DNA of 64,000 nt from Streptomyces griseocarneus (lineage in GTDB: Bacteria > Actinomycetota > Actinomycetes > Streptomycetales > Streptomycetaceae). The stretch is taken from contig PENC01000001.1 of the NCBI GenBank assembly GCA_003674045.1, positions 806,001 to 870,000 of the forward strand, written 5' to 3'. How positions within the stretch are numbered: position 1 is the first letter of the stretch; every line of letters starts with the position of its first letter. Positions 33,509 through 42,937 of the stretch are shown here, piece after piece. A program made the translations under genes and the position numbers. The notes under the pieces are model-generated. The model ran no database searches, was not told the DNA's origin, and saw only the letters and a program-made list of their open reading frames with translations.

Positions 33509-34414
33509 GTGAACTCGCTCGTACTGTCGGTGCTGCTGTGTCTGGTGTCCGCGCTGTGCTACGGGGCGGCCGCCATCGTGCAGGAGCGTGTGGCCGCCAC
33601 GGGCGCGGGCAGTCCGCTGCGCCGTCCCGGCTGGTGGGGTGCGGTGGGGCTGACCGGCGTGGGCGCCGGGCTGCACGTGCTGGCCCTGGCCTTCGGCCCG
33701 TTGAGCCTGGTGCAGCCGCTGGGCGCGCTGACGATCGTGTTCGCCCTGCCCCTGGCCGCGGTGTTCTTCCACAGACCCGTCGGATCCGTGGGCTGGCGCG
33801 GCGCACTGCTGGCCACCGGGGGGCTGGCCGCGCTGCTCTCCCTGACCGGGCCACCGCGCACCGAGACCCTCGACGGGGACTCGCGCCCCGTCCTCGCGGT
33901 GGCGGGGTTGTGCGCGATGGCCGTGCTCGTCCTCGCCGCGCGCTGGGTGCGCGGGTCGGTCGTCCGGGGTGTGGTGCTGGCCTCCGCTTCGGGGGTCGCC
34001 TTCGGGTTCGCCTCCGTCTTCACCAAGGCCGCGGCGGAGGACTGGTCCTCCCACGAGACGCGCTCCCTGCCGACCGCCCTGGTCGCCGTCGCGTTCTTCG
34101 CCTCGACCGGCCTGCTGCTCTCCCAGGCCTCCTACCGCGGCGCCGGCCTCGCCGCCCCGCTCGCCACGCTCACCGTCATCAATCCGGCGGTGGCTGCGGC
34201 GATAGGTGTCACCGTGCTGGGCGAGGGCTTCCGGTACGGGACGGTGGGCGGTTGCCTGGCGGGTCTGGCGGGGGCTGTGGCGGCGAGTGGGGTGATCACG
34301 CTCACGGGGCGGGGTGGTGAGGCTGCCGTCACGACGGCTTCGGCTGTGGTGACGGCTGGTGTGCGTGTGCCTGCGGCGCGGACGCCGGAGGCTTGCTTCG
34401 GGCGTCGGGGGTAG
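33509..34414 (+). CDS. EamA/DMT-type membrane transporter, 301 aa
   Basis: About ten hydrophobic segments in two repeated halves, as in drug/metabolite transporters. The first helix (LVLSVLLCLVSALCYGAAAI) and FGPLSLVQPLGALTIVFALPL are characteristic, the latter also resembling magnesium-transporter NIPA relatives. GTG at 33509 is chosen with GAGGGG just upstream; an earlier in-frame start would add a non-membrane, GC-rich extension. The substrate is unknown. It is the first chromosomal-looking gene right of the biosynthetic cluster. Confidence 0.8.
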   Translation: MNSLVLSVLLCLVSALCYGAAAIVQERVAATGAGSPLRRPGWWGAVGLTGVGAGLHVLALAFGPLSLVQPLGALTIVFALPLAAVFFHRPVGSVGWRGALLATGGLAALLSLTGPPRTETLDGDSRPVLAVAGLCAMAVLVLAARWVRGSVVRGVVLASASGVAFGFASVFTKAAAEDWSSHETRSLPTALVAVAFFASTGLLLSQASYRGAGLAAPLATLTVINPAVAAAIGVTVLGEGFRYGTVGGCLAGLAGAVAASGVITLTGRGGEAAVTTASAVVTAGVRVPAARTPEACFGRRG

Positions 34415-34879
34415 GTGTTTTCGTCTGCGGGTTGGTGGGGGCTTGTCGCGCCGTTCCTCGCGCCCCTGGGTCGCGTGTGGGCCGGGGGCGGAGCCTCCGG
34501 CCGGAACCTGAAACGCGGTGCGTGCGGCTGATGGGGGTTGGGTGCTGTGCTTCGTGCACCGTCGTTTCAGAACCCGCCCTCCGGCCCCGCCCCCTCCGCC
34601 GGTTGTCGGCTATCCGTAGGGGGTGTCTGTGCTCCGCTTTCGGCTCTCCGCAGGGGTCGGGGCAGCGCGCCCCGTCAGGGGCGCGCGGGGCTGTGGACAT
34701 TGTGCGGCTCCGCCGCGTGGGCGCGACCAGCCCGCACACGACCGCCGGGGCCAGGGGGGCGAAGCCCCCTCAGGGGCGCGGGGAACTGCGCGACCAGCCC
34801 CCACCGGGGCCGCTGTCGCGTGTGGAGCGCAAGACGCACCCCGGTGGGCGCCGGGGGGACGGGGGCGAAGCCCCCGGGG
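34415..34879. repeat. 465-bp convergent intergenic region filled with dispersed repeats
   Basis: Holds several copies of the intergenic repeat: an inverted copy at about 34,434-34,470 (GCTTGTCGCGCCGTTCCTCG), a variant at 34,666-34,735 (with GCGGCTCCGCCGCGTGGGCG), and a standard copy at 34,765-34,805. A second motif, GCAAGACGCACCCCGGTGGG, lies at about 34,828-34,847 and recurs at about 37,988. No gene is supported; the region probably works as a terminator zone. Confidence 0.7.
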
Positions 34880-35590
34880 TCAGCCCGAAGCGGCTCGGAG
34901 GGCCGCGCGGCACAGGGAGTCCGCCGCCCGCGTCGTCTCCGGCAGGCGGAACCCGCGCGTCAGACGGAGGGTGAAGCCGCACGCGTGGTCCAGGCCGACG
35001 CGGTGGCCCACCGAGACGAAGACCGGTTTGACGCCGTCGCGGGTGCGGACGGCGCGGCCGACCTCCTCGTCGCCGTCGAGGAGCGGGGCCATGTCCCCGC
35101 GGAGCGGCCCCGGTTCGGAGTGGCGGAAGGTGAAGGGGTTCTTGGCGACGCCGATCGTCGGCAGGTCCGTGAGGACGCCGAGGTGGCTGGCAAGGCCGAA
35201 GCGGCGCGGGTGGGCGAGTCCGTAGCCGTCGCACACCACCAGGCCCGGGGTGACCGTCAGGCCGTCCAACGCGGCGAGCACGGTGGGGATCTCCCGGAAG
35301 GCGAGCAGCCCGGGGACGTAGGGGAAGGCGACCCTGCCGACCGCCGTGGCCTGGTCGACGACTTCGAGAGTGAGCGAGTCGAGTGCCACGGCCGCCGCGG
35401 CGACCACGTCCCGTTCGTCGTCGTACGCGACGTCCACCCCGACGACGACCAGGGGCGCGTCGGGCGACGGGCCCGGTTCGTCCAGCACCACGCGGCCCCG
35501 CAACTCGTCCTGGACGGCGGTGGCTTCCGCCTCGGTCGCGGGCCAGCCGGCGGTCGGGGCGCCGGACGTGTCGTCAGTTGTGTGGCTCAT
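34880..35590 (-). CDS. nfi: Endonuclease V, 236 aa
   Basis: Endonuclease V cleaves DNA next to deoxyinosine and starts repair of deaminated adenine. The metal-binding residues are visible: VGVDVAY (first Asp), YVPGLLAFREIP (Glu), and CDGYGLAHPRRFGLASHLG (second Asp and the family signature), followed by IGVAKNPF. The length matches the family. Start ATG 35588-35590, divergent from the YCII gene. Its 3' end converges with the transporter gene across the repeat region. Confidence 0.95.
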   Translation of the reverse strand: MSHTTDDTSGAPTAGWPATEAEATAVQDELRGRVVLDEPGPSPDAPLVVVGVDVAYDDERDVVAAAAVALDSLTLEVVDQATAVGRVAFPYVPGLLAFREIPTVLAALDGLTVTPGLVVCDGYGLAHPRRFGLASHLGVLTDLPTIGVAKNPFTFRHSEPGPLRGDMAPLLDGDEEVGRAVRTRDGVKPVFVSVGHRVGLDHACGFTLRLTRGFRLPETTRAADSLCRAALRAASG

Positions 35591-35666
35591 GGTGGCCTCA
35601 CCGTACCGGGCGGGCGCGCCGGGGCGGTCCGCGGGCCCCGGCCGCCCCGCGCGTAGCCTGTGGGGC

Positions 35667-35966
35667 ATGTTCGTACTTGAGCTGACCTACATCGCCCCGA
35701 TGGAGCGCATCGACGCCGCCCTCGCCGAGCACGTCGCGTGGCTCGACGCCCACTACGCCTCGGGCGTCTTCATCGCCTCGGGCCGCAAGGACCCGCGCGA
35801 CGGCGGGATCATCATCGCCGTCGGCGACGACCGCGCGAAGATGGAGGAGATCGTCAAGAGCGACCCGTTCACGGTGGCCGGTGTGTGCGAGTACACGGTC
35901 ACGAAGTTCATCGCGACGAAGACGGTGCCGGCGCTGGAGCCGTACCGCGAGGAGTTGCCCTCCTGA
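35667..35966 (+). CDS. YCII-family protein, 99 aa
   Basis: A small alpha/beta dimeric fold of the YciI family: FVLELTYIAPMERIDAAL, then the conserved HVAWLDAHYASGVFIASG with the His/Asp pair proposed to be catalytic, DPRDGGIIIA, and DPFTVAGVCEYTVTKF. Biochemical roles in the family are poorly defined (dehydrochlorinase-like or muconolactone-isomerase-like). ATG at 35667, divergent from endonuclease V. Housekeeping-like chromosomal gene. Confidence 0.9.
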   Translation: MFVLELTYIAPMERIDAALAEHVAWLDAHYASGVFIASGRKDPRDGGIIIAVGDDRAKMEEIVKSDPFTVAGVCEYTVTKFIATKTVPALEPYREELPS

Positions 35967-36080
35967 TCCGTGGGATCGGGGATGTACGCGGCAGAACAGT
36001 CAAAGATTCATCCTTTTGGCCCATGGCCGGTGGCTGGAAGGGCGATCCCCGGGGCCGGGGCGCGCCCATAACGTGAACGC

Positions 36081-37289
36081 ATGACCCCCATAACCCTGCC
36101 TTCGCCCCCCGCGCAGCACCCCCCGGCACGGTCCAGGCGCCGTCACGGCTGGCTGGTGGCGGGGCTCTGCGGGCTGTGGGTGATGGAGGGGCGGCTGCTG
36201 AGCCGCGGGGCCGTGTATCCGGGGCAGACCGGCGGTCACCACGCGCACCTGGTGGTGTGGGTCGCGGGGCTGCTGGTCGCCGCGTGCGTACTGCCCTGGG
36301 CACAGCTCGTGCCCAGGGCCGTGGCCGCCGTGCTCGTCTCCTGGTCGGTGACCGGCTATCTGCTCAGCGCGGGGGAGCACCTGTCGGTCTGGGGGCTGAC
36401 CGAGAGCGCCGCCCTGCTGGTGCTGCTGGCCTTCGTCGCGTGGCGGACGCCCGTACGGGCCGCCGTGCCGCTCGGCATCGCGCTGGCCGCGGGGGTGCTC
36501 GCCGCGCCGGTACGGGACAGCGACGCGATCGGCACCACCGTCGTCGCCTACTCCCTGGTCGTGGCAGGGGTCGTCGCGCTGGGGCTGTGTCTGCGCTACC
36601 GGGACGTCGAACGGGCCCGGGCGGTGGCCGCCGCGCGGGAGGCCGAACGCCTGGAGCTGGCGGGCGAGCTCCACGACTTCGTCGCCCATCAGGTCGCGGC
36701 GATGACTCTGATGGCCAAGGCCACCGGTTCCCTGGCCAAGGACGCGCGCGTCGCCGCCTCGCTGAAGGACATCCAGGACGCCGGCGACGAGGCCATGACC
36801 TCGGCCCGGCGCCTGCTGCGCGTGCTCCAGCAGGACCAGGCCACCCGGGAGCCGCTGCCCGGCCTGGACCGGATCGCGGAGCTCGTCGACGACTTCTCCC
36901 GCCGGGGGCCGGACGGGCGGCGGGTCACGCTGTACGTGGATCCGTGCTTCGACGCCGGGCTCGCGCCCGAGCTGGCCGCCTCCGTCCGCCGCATCGTCGC
37001 CGAGGCCCTGGAGAACGTGACCAAGCACAGCCCCGGCGCGTCGCGCGTCGAGGTGTCGCTGCGGGGCGCGGGCCCGCGGCTCTTCGTCTCCGTGCGCGAC
37101 GACGGGCGCACTTCTCCGCCGGTCGTCGCCTGCTCGCCCGAGGACAGCGGAGGGCTGGGGCTGGTCGGCCTCACCGAGCGCGCCGACGCGATCGGCGGCT
37201 CCCTGACCGCCGGGCCGGTACCGGGCGGCGGCTGGGAGGTGCTGGCGGTGCTGCCCGTCCAGCACGCCCCGCAGGTGACAGTGACGTAG
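36081..37289 (+). CDS. Orphan NarL-class sensor histidine kinase, 402 aa
   Basis: The N-terminal 170 residues have four or five hydrophobic segments. These are followed by a HisKA_3 dimerisation box ELHDFVAHQVAAM (phosphorylated His at residue 198) and an ATPase domain with N-box EALENVTKHSPGA and G-box GGLGLVGLTERADAIGG. Such kinases sense membrane or extracellular cues and phosphorylate LuxR-type regulators. No response regulator gene is adjacent, so the partner is elsewhere. ATG at 36081. Confidence 0.9.
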   Translation: MTPITLPSPPAQHPPARSRRRHGWLVAGLCGLWVMEGRLLSRGAVYPGQTGGHHAHLVVWVAGLLVAACVLPWAQLVPRAVAAVLVSWSVTGYLLSAGEHLSVWGLTESAALLVLLAFVAWRTPVRAAVPLGIALAAGVLAAPVRDSDAIGTTVVAYSLVVAGVVALGLCLRYRDVERARAVAAAREAERLELAGELHDFVAHQVAAMTLMAKATGSLAKDARVAASLKDIQDAGDEAMTSARRLLRVLQQDQATREPLPGLDRIAELVDDFSRRGPDGRRVTLYVDPCFDAGLAPELAASVRRIVAEALENVTKHSPGASRVEVSLRGAGPRLFVSVRDDGRTSPPVVACSPEDSGGLGLVGLTERADAIGGSLTAGPVPGGGWEVLAVLPVQHAPQVTVT

Positions 37290-37395
37290 GTCACGCCGGA
37301 TTGCTGTGGCTGCCGGATCGGTTCCGCCGTCTCTCCAGGTGAGGCAGAGAGGCAAGGACCCGCACCACCCCACACCGACCGCAAGGGAGCACGCG

Positions 37396-37809
37396 TTGTC
37401 CACCGTCATCGACCAGGCTGTCCAGGTACGGCTGATCGCATCGGCCCCCCAGGACCGCGCTGTTCCCGCGCAGCTGCGTTACGCCCCTTCCGACCCCTTC
37501 GCCGTGCACATCGCGTTCCCCCCGGTCGCTTCCCTCGACGGAGCCGATGTCGCCTGGGCCTTCGCCCGTGAGCTCCTGGCGGACGGGCTGACCTCCCCGG
37601 CGGGCGCGGGCGACGTCCACGTCTGGCCCTGCGGGCCCGACCGCACGGTCCTGGAATTCCACGCGCCCGAGGGCATCGCGATGGTCCAGATCGCCACGGC
37701 GGAGGTACGGCGGTTCCTGGCACGCTCCTATGCGGTGGTCCCTGCGGGGCGTGAGGGGGGTCGGCTGGACGTGGATTCGGATGTGGCGGCGCTTTTGCGC
37801 GAAGCGTAG
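37396..37809 (+). CDS. SsgA-like sporulation protein (SALP), 137 aa
   Basis: SALPs are found only in morphologically complex actinobacteria and guide septum site choice, cell-wall assembly and spore maturation. The SsgA/SsgB pattern is clear: VPAQLRYAPSDPFAVHIAF, WAFARELLADGLTSPAGAGDVHVWP, then FLARSYAVVPAG and a C-terminal DVDSDVAALL. The start is TTG at 37396, with AAGGGAG 6 nt upstream. The neighbours (endonuclease V, thiolase, FadB-like further right) recall the S. coelicolor ssgD neighbourhood, from memory, so SsgD is the best guess among paralogs. Confidence 0.92.
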   Translation: MSTVIDQAVQVRLIASAPQDRAVPAQLRYAPSDPFAVHIAFPPVASLDGADVAWAFARELLADGLTSPAGAGDVHVWPCGPDRTVLEFHAPEGIAMVQIATAEVRRFLARSYAVVPAGREGGRLDVDSDVAALLREA

Positions 37810-37864
37810 GCGGGGTTCGCCTACTGGGGTGCGTCTTGGGGTTCGGTGCGCGTCTGCGGGTCCG

Positions 37865-38030
37865 GTGGGGGCTTGTCGCGCAGTTCCCCGCGCCCCTAAG
37901 TGGTGTGCGTCGGGCGATGACGTGCCCCGACAGGGGCGCGGGGAACTGCGCGACCAGCCATGTATTGCCTGCAGTCGCGCGTGTATCGCAAGACGCACCC
38001 CGGTGGGCGTGGGGTCCGGGGCGGAGCCCC
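37865..38030. repeat. Dispersed intergenic repeats, inverted and direct copies
   Basis: An inverted copy (GGGGCTTGTCGCGCAGTTCC, about 37,868-37,887, onward to 37,900) faces a direct copy (GGGGCGCGGGGAACTGCGCG at about 37,934-37,953). Together they can form a long hairpin of about 90 bp between convergent genes. GCAAGACGCACCCCGGTGGG follows at about 37,988. Confidence 0.8.
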
Positions 38031-38040
38031 GGGGCAGGGC

Positions 38041-39555
38041 TCAGCGGATGTACGCCAGCCAGTCCGTCCCCGGTAGGGGGTGCGCGTGCCAGGTACGCGC
38101 GAACGGCGGTACGTAACCGTCGGCAGGGTCGTACAGCACAGCGGTCGGCACGCGCTCAGCCATCCGTACCAGTTCCGCCGTTGTCGTCGAGCGGTTGTTG
38201 CCCATGGTCTGCTCCGACGCGCACCCCGCCTCGTAGGCGATCGGCTGTGCGCGGGGGCCCGTCACCAGGCAGGGGCTGCGTAGGCCGAGGTGGTGGAGTG
38301 CGTCGGCCGCGCGGCGGTAGCGGATCGTCGTGTCGCGGGCGTCCGCCGTGTTCACCCGGAGTTCCTTGAGCTGTACGGCGAGGTGCGCCGCGAAGACCAC
38401 GCACAGCAGGGCGGCGACGGCGCCCCGGGCCCGCCGTCCGCGTACCGCCCGCAGTACGCGGGCGGTGAGAGCGGCCGTCGGCAGGGCGAGCAGGGCATAC
38501 GCGGGCAGCAGGAAACGTGGCGCGGAGTAGTCCAGCAGGAGCAGGTACGGCACGGCGAGGGACGCCGCGCAGGCGACGGGGAGCAGGGTCTCCGCCCTCC
38601 GTCCCCGCGGCGCCAGCGCGCATGCCGTGGCGGCCAGGACGGGCAGGAGCAGCCACCACAGGGAGTGGGTGAGCGGCGGGGCCGCGATGCGGCAGGGGCG
38701 GCAGAGGAGGGGACCGTCGAGGCCGCGGTAGGCCGCGCGCAGCCCCCCGCCCAGGTGGGCGCCCATGCCTCCCTCGGTCTCGCTGGAGACGCGGAGCCGC
38801 TCGGTGATCCCGCCGAACCGGACGTATGCCTCGACCGCCCACTGCGCCCCGCCCAGCGCGAGCCCGCCGAGCACCGCGGCCACGGTGCTCCAGCGCCGCC
38901 AGGCGCGTACCGCCGCGCAGGCGGCGAGCAGCGGCAGGGCGAGCCAGACGCCGTCCGGCGCGCGGAAGAGCGTGGCCGCGGCCAGTACGGCGACGAGGCC
39001 GGTCAGTGCCCGGCGGCGCCCGCCGGGATCACGCGCGCGCAGGAACCAGCCGACCGCGGCCACCGACGACAGCGCGACCCAGAGGTTCGGCATGGCCTGC
39101 GGCCCGCTGAGCACGGTGATCCACAGGCTCGCGAAGAGCGCGGCCGCGAGCCCGGTGCGGCGCCGCCCGGCCAGCGGTTCCCACACCCTGAACGCCGCGT
39201 ACAGCGCCGCCGAGGACAGCAGGACGAGCACGACGCGCACCGCGAGCGTCGAGGACGTCAGGGCGACGACCGGCGCGACGAGGACGGTGATGCCGCGCGA
39301 ACGCGGCGCGCTGAAGAACGCCGCCGGGGCCCGCGGGTCGACCTGGGAGAGATAGACCGTCTCGTCCCAGCCGAGGTTCATATGGACGACGGCGTAGCAG
39401 AGTTGCGCGACGGCGTAGCCGACGGCGACGAGGGCGAGCGGGCGGACGGCCGACCGTCGCCGCCGCCACCGCGCCTCGACCGATGAACCGACGGCTCCCG
39501 CTCGGGGGCGCGGTGCCGTCTGCGGGGGGTCGTAGTGCCGTTCCGTGCTGGCCAT
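38041..39555 (-). CDS. Polytopic membrane protein, GT-C/GT39-like glycosyltransferase, 504 aa
   Basis: More than ten hydrophobic segments. The first periplasmic loop after segment 1 reads MNLGWDETVYLSQV, the acidic pair expected in GT-C glycosyltransferases that use polyprenyl-phosphate sugars (ArnT/PMT type). A C-terminal soluble part of about 110 residues follows (ELRVNTADARDTTIRYRRAAD onward). ATG at 39553-39555. The substrate and acceptor are unknown. It follows the pyrophosphatase gene in the same direction, 17 bp away, and may be co-transcribed. Confidence 0.72.
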   Translation of the reverse strand: MASTERHYDPPQTAPRPRAGAVGSSVEARWRRRRSAVRPLALVAVGYAVAQLCYAVVHMNLGWDETVYLSQVDPRAPAAFFSAPRSRGITVLVAPVVALTSSTLAVRVVLVLLSSAALYAAFRVWEPLAGRRRTGLAAALFASLWITVLSGPQAMPNLWVALSSVAAVGWFLRARDPGGRRRALTGLVAVLAAATLFRAPDGVWLALPLLAACAAVRAWRRWSTVAAVLGGLALGGAQWAVEAYVRFGGITERLRVSSETEGGMGAHLGGGLRAAYRGLDGPLLCRPCRIAAPPLTHSLWWLLLPVLAATACALAPRGRRAETLLPVACAASLAVPYLLLLDYSAPRFLLPAYALLALPTAALTARVLRAVRGRRARGAVAALLCVVFAAHLAVQLKELRVNTADARDTTIRYRRAADALHHLGLRSPCLVTGPRAQPIAYEAGCASEQTMGNNRSTTTAELVRMAERVPTAVLYDPADGYVPPFARTWHAHPLPGTDWLAYIR

Positions 39556-39572
39556 GACCCCTTCTACCGTAC

Positions 39573-40079
39573 TTACGCCTCCGTCTGCCCCGGCTTCCCG
39601 GTGCGCGCCCGCTCGACGGATGCCGTGATCTCGGCCTCCGCGGCCGCCCGGTCGGCCCAGCACGCCCCGGCGTCCACGGACTTGCCGGGTTCCAGCTCCT
39701 TGTAGACCTCGAAGAAGTGCTGGATCTCCATCCGGTCGTACTCCGGCAAGTGCCGCAGGTCCCGCAGGTGTTCGTGGCGCGGATCGCTCGCGGGCACGCA
39801 CAGCACCTTGTCGTCCGCGCCCTGCTCGTCCCTCATCCGGTACATCCCGATCGCGCGGCATCTGATGACGACCCCCGGGAACGTGGGCTCCCCGGCGATC
39901 ACCAGCGCGTCCAGGGGCTCGCCGTCCGCGCCGAGGGTCCCCTCGACGTAGCCGTAGTCCGCGGGGTAGCGGGTGGAGGTGAACAGCAGCCGGTCCAGGC
40001 GGATCCGGCCGCGCGCGTGGTCCATCTCGTACTTGTTGCGGCTGCCTTGCGGGATCTCCACGACGACGTCGAAGTCCAC
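39573..40079 (-). CDS. ppa: Inorganic pyrophosphatase (family I), 168 aa
   Basis: Hydrolyses pyrophosphate to drive biosynthetic reactions. Family I signatures: IPQGSRNKYEMDH, RYPADYGYVEGTLG, DGEPLDALV with the metal-binding Asp residues, DDKVLCVP, and HFFEVYKELEPGK. GTG at 40077-40079 is chosen because GGAGG lies 6 nt upstream; the longer upstream frame lacks support. Streptomyces usually has one housekeeping copy; whether this is that copy or a paralog cannot be told from the window. Confidence 0.95.
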   Translation of the reverse strand: MDFDVVVEIPQGSRNKYEMDHARGRIRLDRLLFTSTRYPADYGYVEGTLGADGEPLDALVIAGEPTFPGVVIRCRAIGMYRMRDEQGADDKVLCVPASDPRHEHLRDLRHLPEYDRMEIQHFFEVYKELEPGKSVDAGACWADRAAAEAEITASVERARTGKPGQTEA

Positions 40080-40273
40080 GGGTGCCTCCGTAGGGGTACG
40101 GTCCGGGACCACCATGGTCGCGCGGGGTGCCGCGCCGCACCACGGCCCGGACAGCACCGTTCCGCGCCCGCCGGCCGCCGCCGCGCCCTTCGTACCCCCT
40201 TGACACCCACCGTCCCATCCGCCAGATTCGCCCGCGAAGCGGCCGAGCCGTGCCCGATCGGGAAGGGTCCCCC

Positions 40274-41215
40274 ATGCGTCTGCCCGTGCCCCTCACCGGG
40301 GTCGTGCCTCCCGTCTGCACACCGCTCACGCCGTCCGGGGACGTGGACACGCACTCGCTGACCCGGCTCGTGCAGCGGGTGCTGGCGGCCGGGGTGCACG
40401 GGGTGTTCGTGCTCGGGAGCAGCGGGGAGGCCGCCCACCTGAGCGACGTCCAGCGGGGGAGCGCGCTGCGCGTCGTGGTCGAGACGGTCGGCGGCCGGGT
40501 GCCCGTGCTCGCCGGGGCCATCGACATGACGACGGCCCGCGTGCTGGGGCACGCCCGCGCCGCCGAGGCGCTGGGCGCGGACGCGCTCGTCGTCACCGCC
40601 CCCTTCTACGCGGGGGCGCACCCCGCCGAGGTCACCGACCACTTCCGGCGGCTGCGCGCCGCGACCCGGCTGCCGCTGATCGCGTACGACATCCCGGCCT
40701 CCGTGCACACCAAGCTCGCCCCGGCGACGCTGCTCCCGCTCGCGGAGGACGGCACGCTCGCCGGGCTCAAGGACAGCAGCGGCGACCTCGGCTCGCTGCG
40801 CAGGCTGCTCGTGGGCCTGCGGCGGCAGCGGCTCGACAGGTCGTTCACCGTACTGACCGGCTCGGAGCTGACCGTCGACGCCGCGCTGCTGGCAGGTGCC
40901 CACGGCGTCGTGCCGGGGCTCGGCAACGTGGACCCGGCGGGGTACGTCCGGCTGTACGAGCATGCCCGCGCCGGCCGCTGGCGCGAGGCGGCCGCGGAAC
41001 AGGACCGGCTGGCCGCCCTGTTCGCGCTCACCGAGACGGGCGACCCGGCGGTGATGAGCGGTGGCTCGTCCGCGCTGGGCGGCTTCAAGGCGGCGCTGCA
41101 CCTGCTCGGCGTCATCGACTGCCCGGCGACCGCCGCGCCGCAGCGGCCACTGCCGGAAGGCTCCGTACGGACCGTGCGCAGGCTCCTCGGGGAGGCCGGT
41201 CTGCTGCCGGGTTAG
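40274..41215 (+). CDS. DapA/NanA-family aldolase or lyase, 313 aa
   Basis: TIM-barrel Schiff-base aldolase of the dihydrodipicolinate synthase superfamily: LGSSGEAAHLSDVQ, the conserved IAYDIP with Tyr at residue 138, and the Schiff-base Lys at residue 166 in LAGLKDSSGD. The superfamily includes dihydrodipicolinate synthase, N-acetylneuraminate lyase and KDG aldolases; the actual substrate cannot be fixed here. ATG at 40274. Divergent from the pyrophosphatase gene, followed by a small YjbR-type gene. Confidence 0.88.
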   Translation: MRLPVPLTGVVPPVCTPLTPSGDVDTHSLTRLVQRVLAAGVHGVFVLGSSGEAAHLSDVQRGSALRVVVETVGGRVPVLAGAIDMTTARVLGHARAAEALGADALVVTAPFYAGAHPAEVTDHFRRLRAATRLPLIAYDIPASVHTKLAPATLLPLAEDGTLAGLKDSSGDLGSLRRLLVGLRRQRLDRSFTVLTGSELTVDAALLAGAHGVVPGLGNVDPAGYVRLYEHARAGRWREAAAEQDRLAALFALTETGDPAVMSGGSSALGGFKAALHLLGVIDCPATAAPQRPLPEGSVRTVRRLLGEAGLLPG

Positions 41216-41255
41216 CGTGGGGCCACGACCGACCCGCCCGGCCCGGAGGCAACCG

Positions 41256-41639
41256 ATGGCAGCGAGACCCCAGAAGCCCCTGAAGACCCGTGCGGAGGTC
41301 CGCGCGTTCGCGCTCGGGCTTCCGGGAACCGTCGAGGAGTTCCCCTGGGAGGAGGACGCCGTCGTCAAGGTCAACAAGAAGATCTTTGTCTTCCTGGGCG
41401 CGGAGGGGGACACCGAGACCCCCGCCATCGGCGTCAAGCTCAAGGACGAGGAGGCGCACGGACACGCCCTCGCCGTCCCCGGCGCGAAGCCCATGGGGTA
41501 CGGGCTGGGGCGGTCCGGCTGGGTGACGATCCCGCTGGACGACGGGGACACGCCGACCGAGCTCCTCTGCGACTGGATCGAGGAGAGCTACCGGACCATC
41601 GCCCCGAAGAGGCTCGTCGCCCAGCTCGACGCGGGCTGA
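41256..41639 (+). CDS. MmcQ/YjbR-family protein, 127 aa
   Basis: Small double-wing DNA-binding-like fold: TRAEVRAFALGLPGTVEEFPW, KVNKKIFVFLG, KLKDEEAH, GYGLGRSGWVTIPL, and WIEESYRTIAPKRLVAQL all match the YjbR pattern. The function of the family is unsettled. ATG at 41256 with GGAGG about 7 nt upstream. It lies 40 bp after the aldolase gene in the same direction. Confidence 0.9.
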   Translation: MAARPQKPLKTRAEVRAFALGLPGTVEEFPWEEDAVVKVNKKIFVFLGAEGDTETPAIGVKLKDEEAHGHALAVPGAKPMGYGLGRSGWVTIPLDDGDTPTELLCDWIEESYRTIAPKRLVAQLDAG

Positions 41640-41716
41640 GTCCGCGTCACCGGACGGTCCGCCAAGTGACCGCTCCCCGGCGGGAATCAGCCCGGCACGC
41701 GCACCCGGCCAGGGGC

Positions 41717-41767
41717 TTGTGAAAACTGCAACCCGTTCTTAACATCACGAGTGTTACAGCACTTGTG
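41717..41767 (+). promoter_or_regulatory. Promoter and overlapping operator of the beta-oxidation genes
   Basis: TTGTGA (41717-41722) and TAACAT (41740-41745) are 17 bp apart, a good vegetative-type promoter. Directly after the -10 lies an imperfect dyad CACGAGTG (41746-41753) / CACTTGTG (41760-41767), where a repressor would block initiation. TetR-type regulators often control fatty-acid degradation in actinobacteria. The first gene starts at 41,802. Confidence 0.55.
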
Positions 41768-41801
41768 TCATAGATGCCGTGGGGCTGGGACTGGGGTCTG
41801 G

Positions 41802-42937
41802 ATGACAGGGACAGGGAGCGGTCCGCTCACCGGCGTGCGCGTGGTCGAGCTCGCGGGGATCGGGCCCGCCCCGTTCGCCGCCATGCTGCTCGCCGACCTC
41901 GGCGCCGACGTCGTCCGCGTCGACCGGCCCGGCGGCCCGGGGATGCCCATCGACCCCCGTCACGACATCACCAACCGCAACAAGCGCTCGGTGGTCGTCG
42001 ACCTCAAGTCCGAGGACGGGCCCGCCGCCGTCCTCGACCTCGCCGGGCGCGCCGACGTGCTCCTGGAGGGCCTGCGGCCCGGTGTCACCGAGCGGCTCGG
42101 CATCGGCCCGGGGGAGTGCCTGGCCCGCAACCCCCGCCTCGTCTACGGGCGGATGACCGGCTGGGGCCAGGAGGGGCCGCTCGCCGACACGGCCGGGCAC
42201 GACATCGCGTACATCGCCGTCACCGGTGCGCTGGGCCTCGCCGGGCCCGCCGGCGGCCCGCCGTATGCGCCCGCCAACCTCCTCGGCGACTTCGCGGGCG
42301 GCTCCCTCTACCTCGTCATCGGCGTCCTCGCCGCGCTCCAGCACGCCCGCGCCACCGGCACGGGCCAGGTCGTCGACGCCGCCATCGTCGACGGCACCGC
42401 CCACCTGACCGCCTTCGTCCACGGCATGCTCGCCGCGGGTGCCTGGCAGGACCGGCGCGGCGCCAACCTCCTCGACGGGGGCGCGCCCTTCTACGGCACG
42501 TACGAGACGGCCGACGGCGGGCACATGGCGGTGGGCGCGTTGGAGAAGCGCTTCTATGCCGAGTTCCTCGACCGCCTCGGCCTCGCGGACACGGTGCCCG
42601 ACCGGGACGACCCCGCCCGCTGGGCGGAGTTGCGCGCCGCCGTCGCCGCGCGCTTCACGCAGCGCACCCGTGACGAGTGGACGGACGTCTTCGCGCACTC
42701 GGACGCGTGCGTCGCGCCCGTCCTCTCCCTGCGGGAAGCCCCGCACCACCCGCACCTCGCCGCCCGCGGCACCTTCGTCGAGCACGGCGGCGTCACCCAG
42801 CCCGCCCCCGCCCCGCGCTTCTCCGCCACCCCGGGCGCCGTGCGCCGCCCGCCCGCGCGGCCCGGCGCGGACACGGAGGACGTGGCCCGCGACTGGGACG
42901 TGCCGCGCCTCGACCCCTCCCGGAAGGGCCCGCACCG

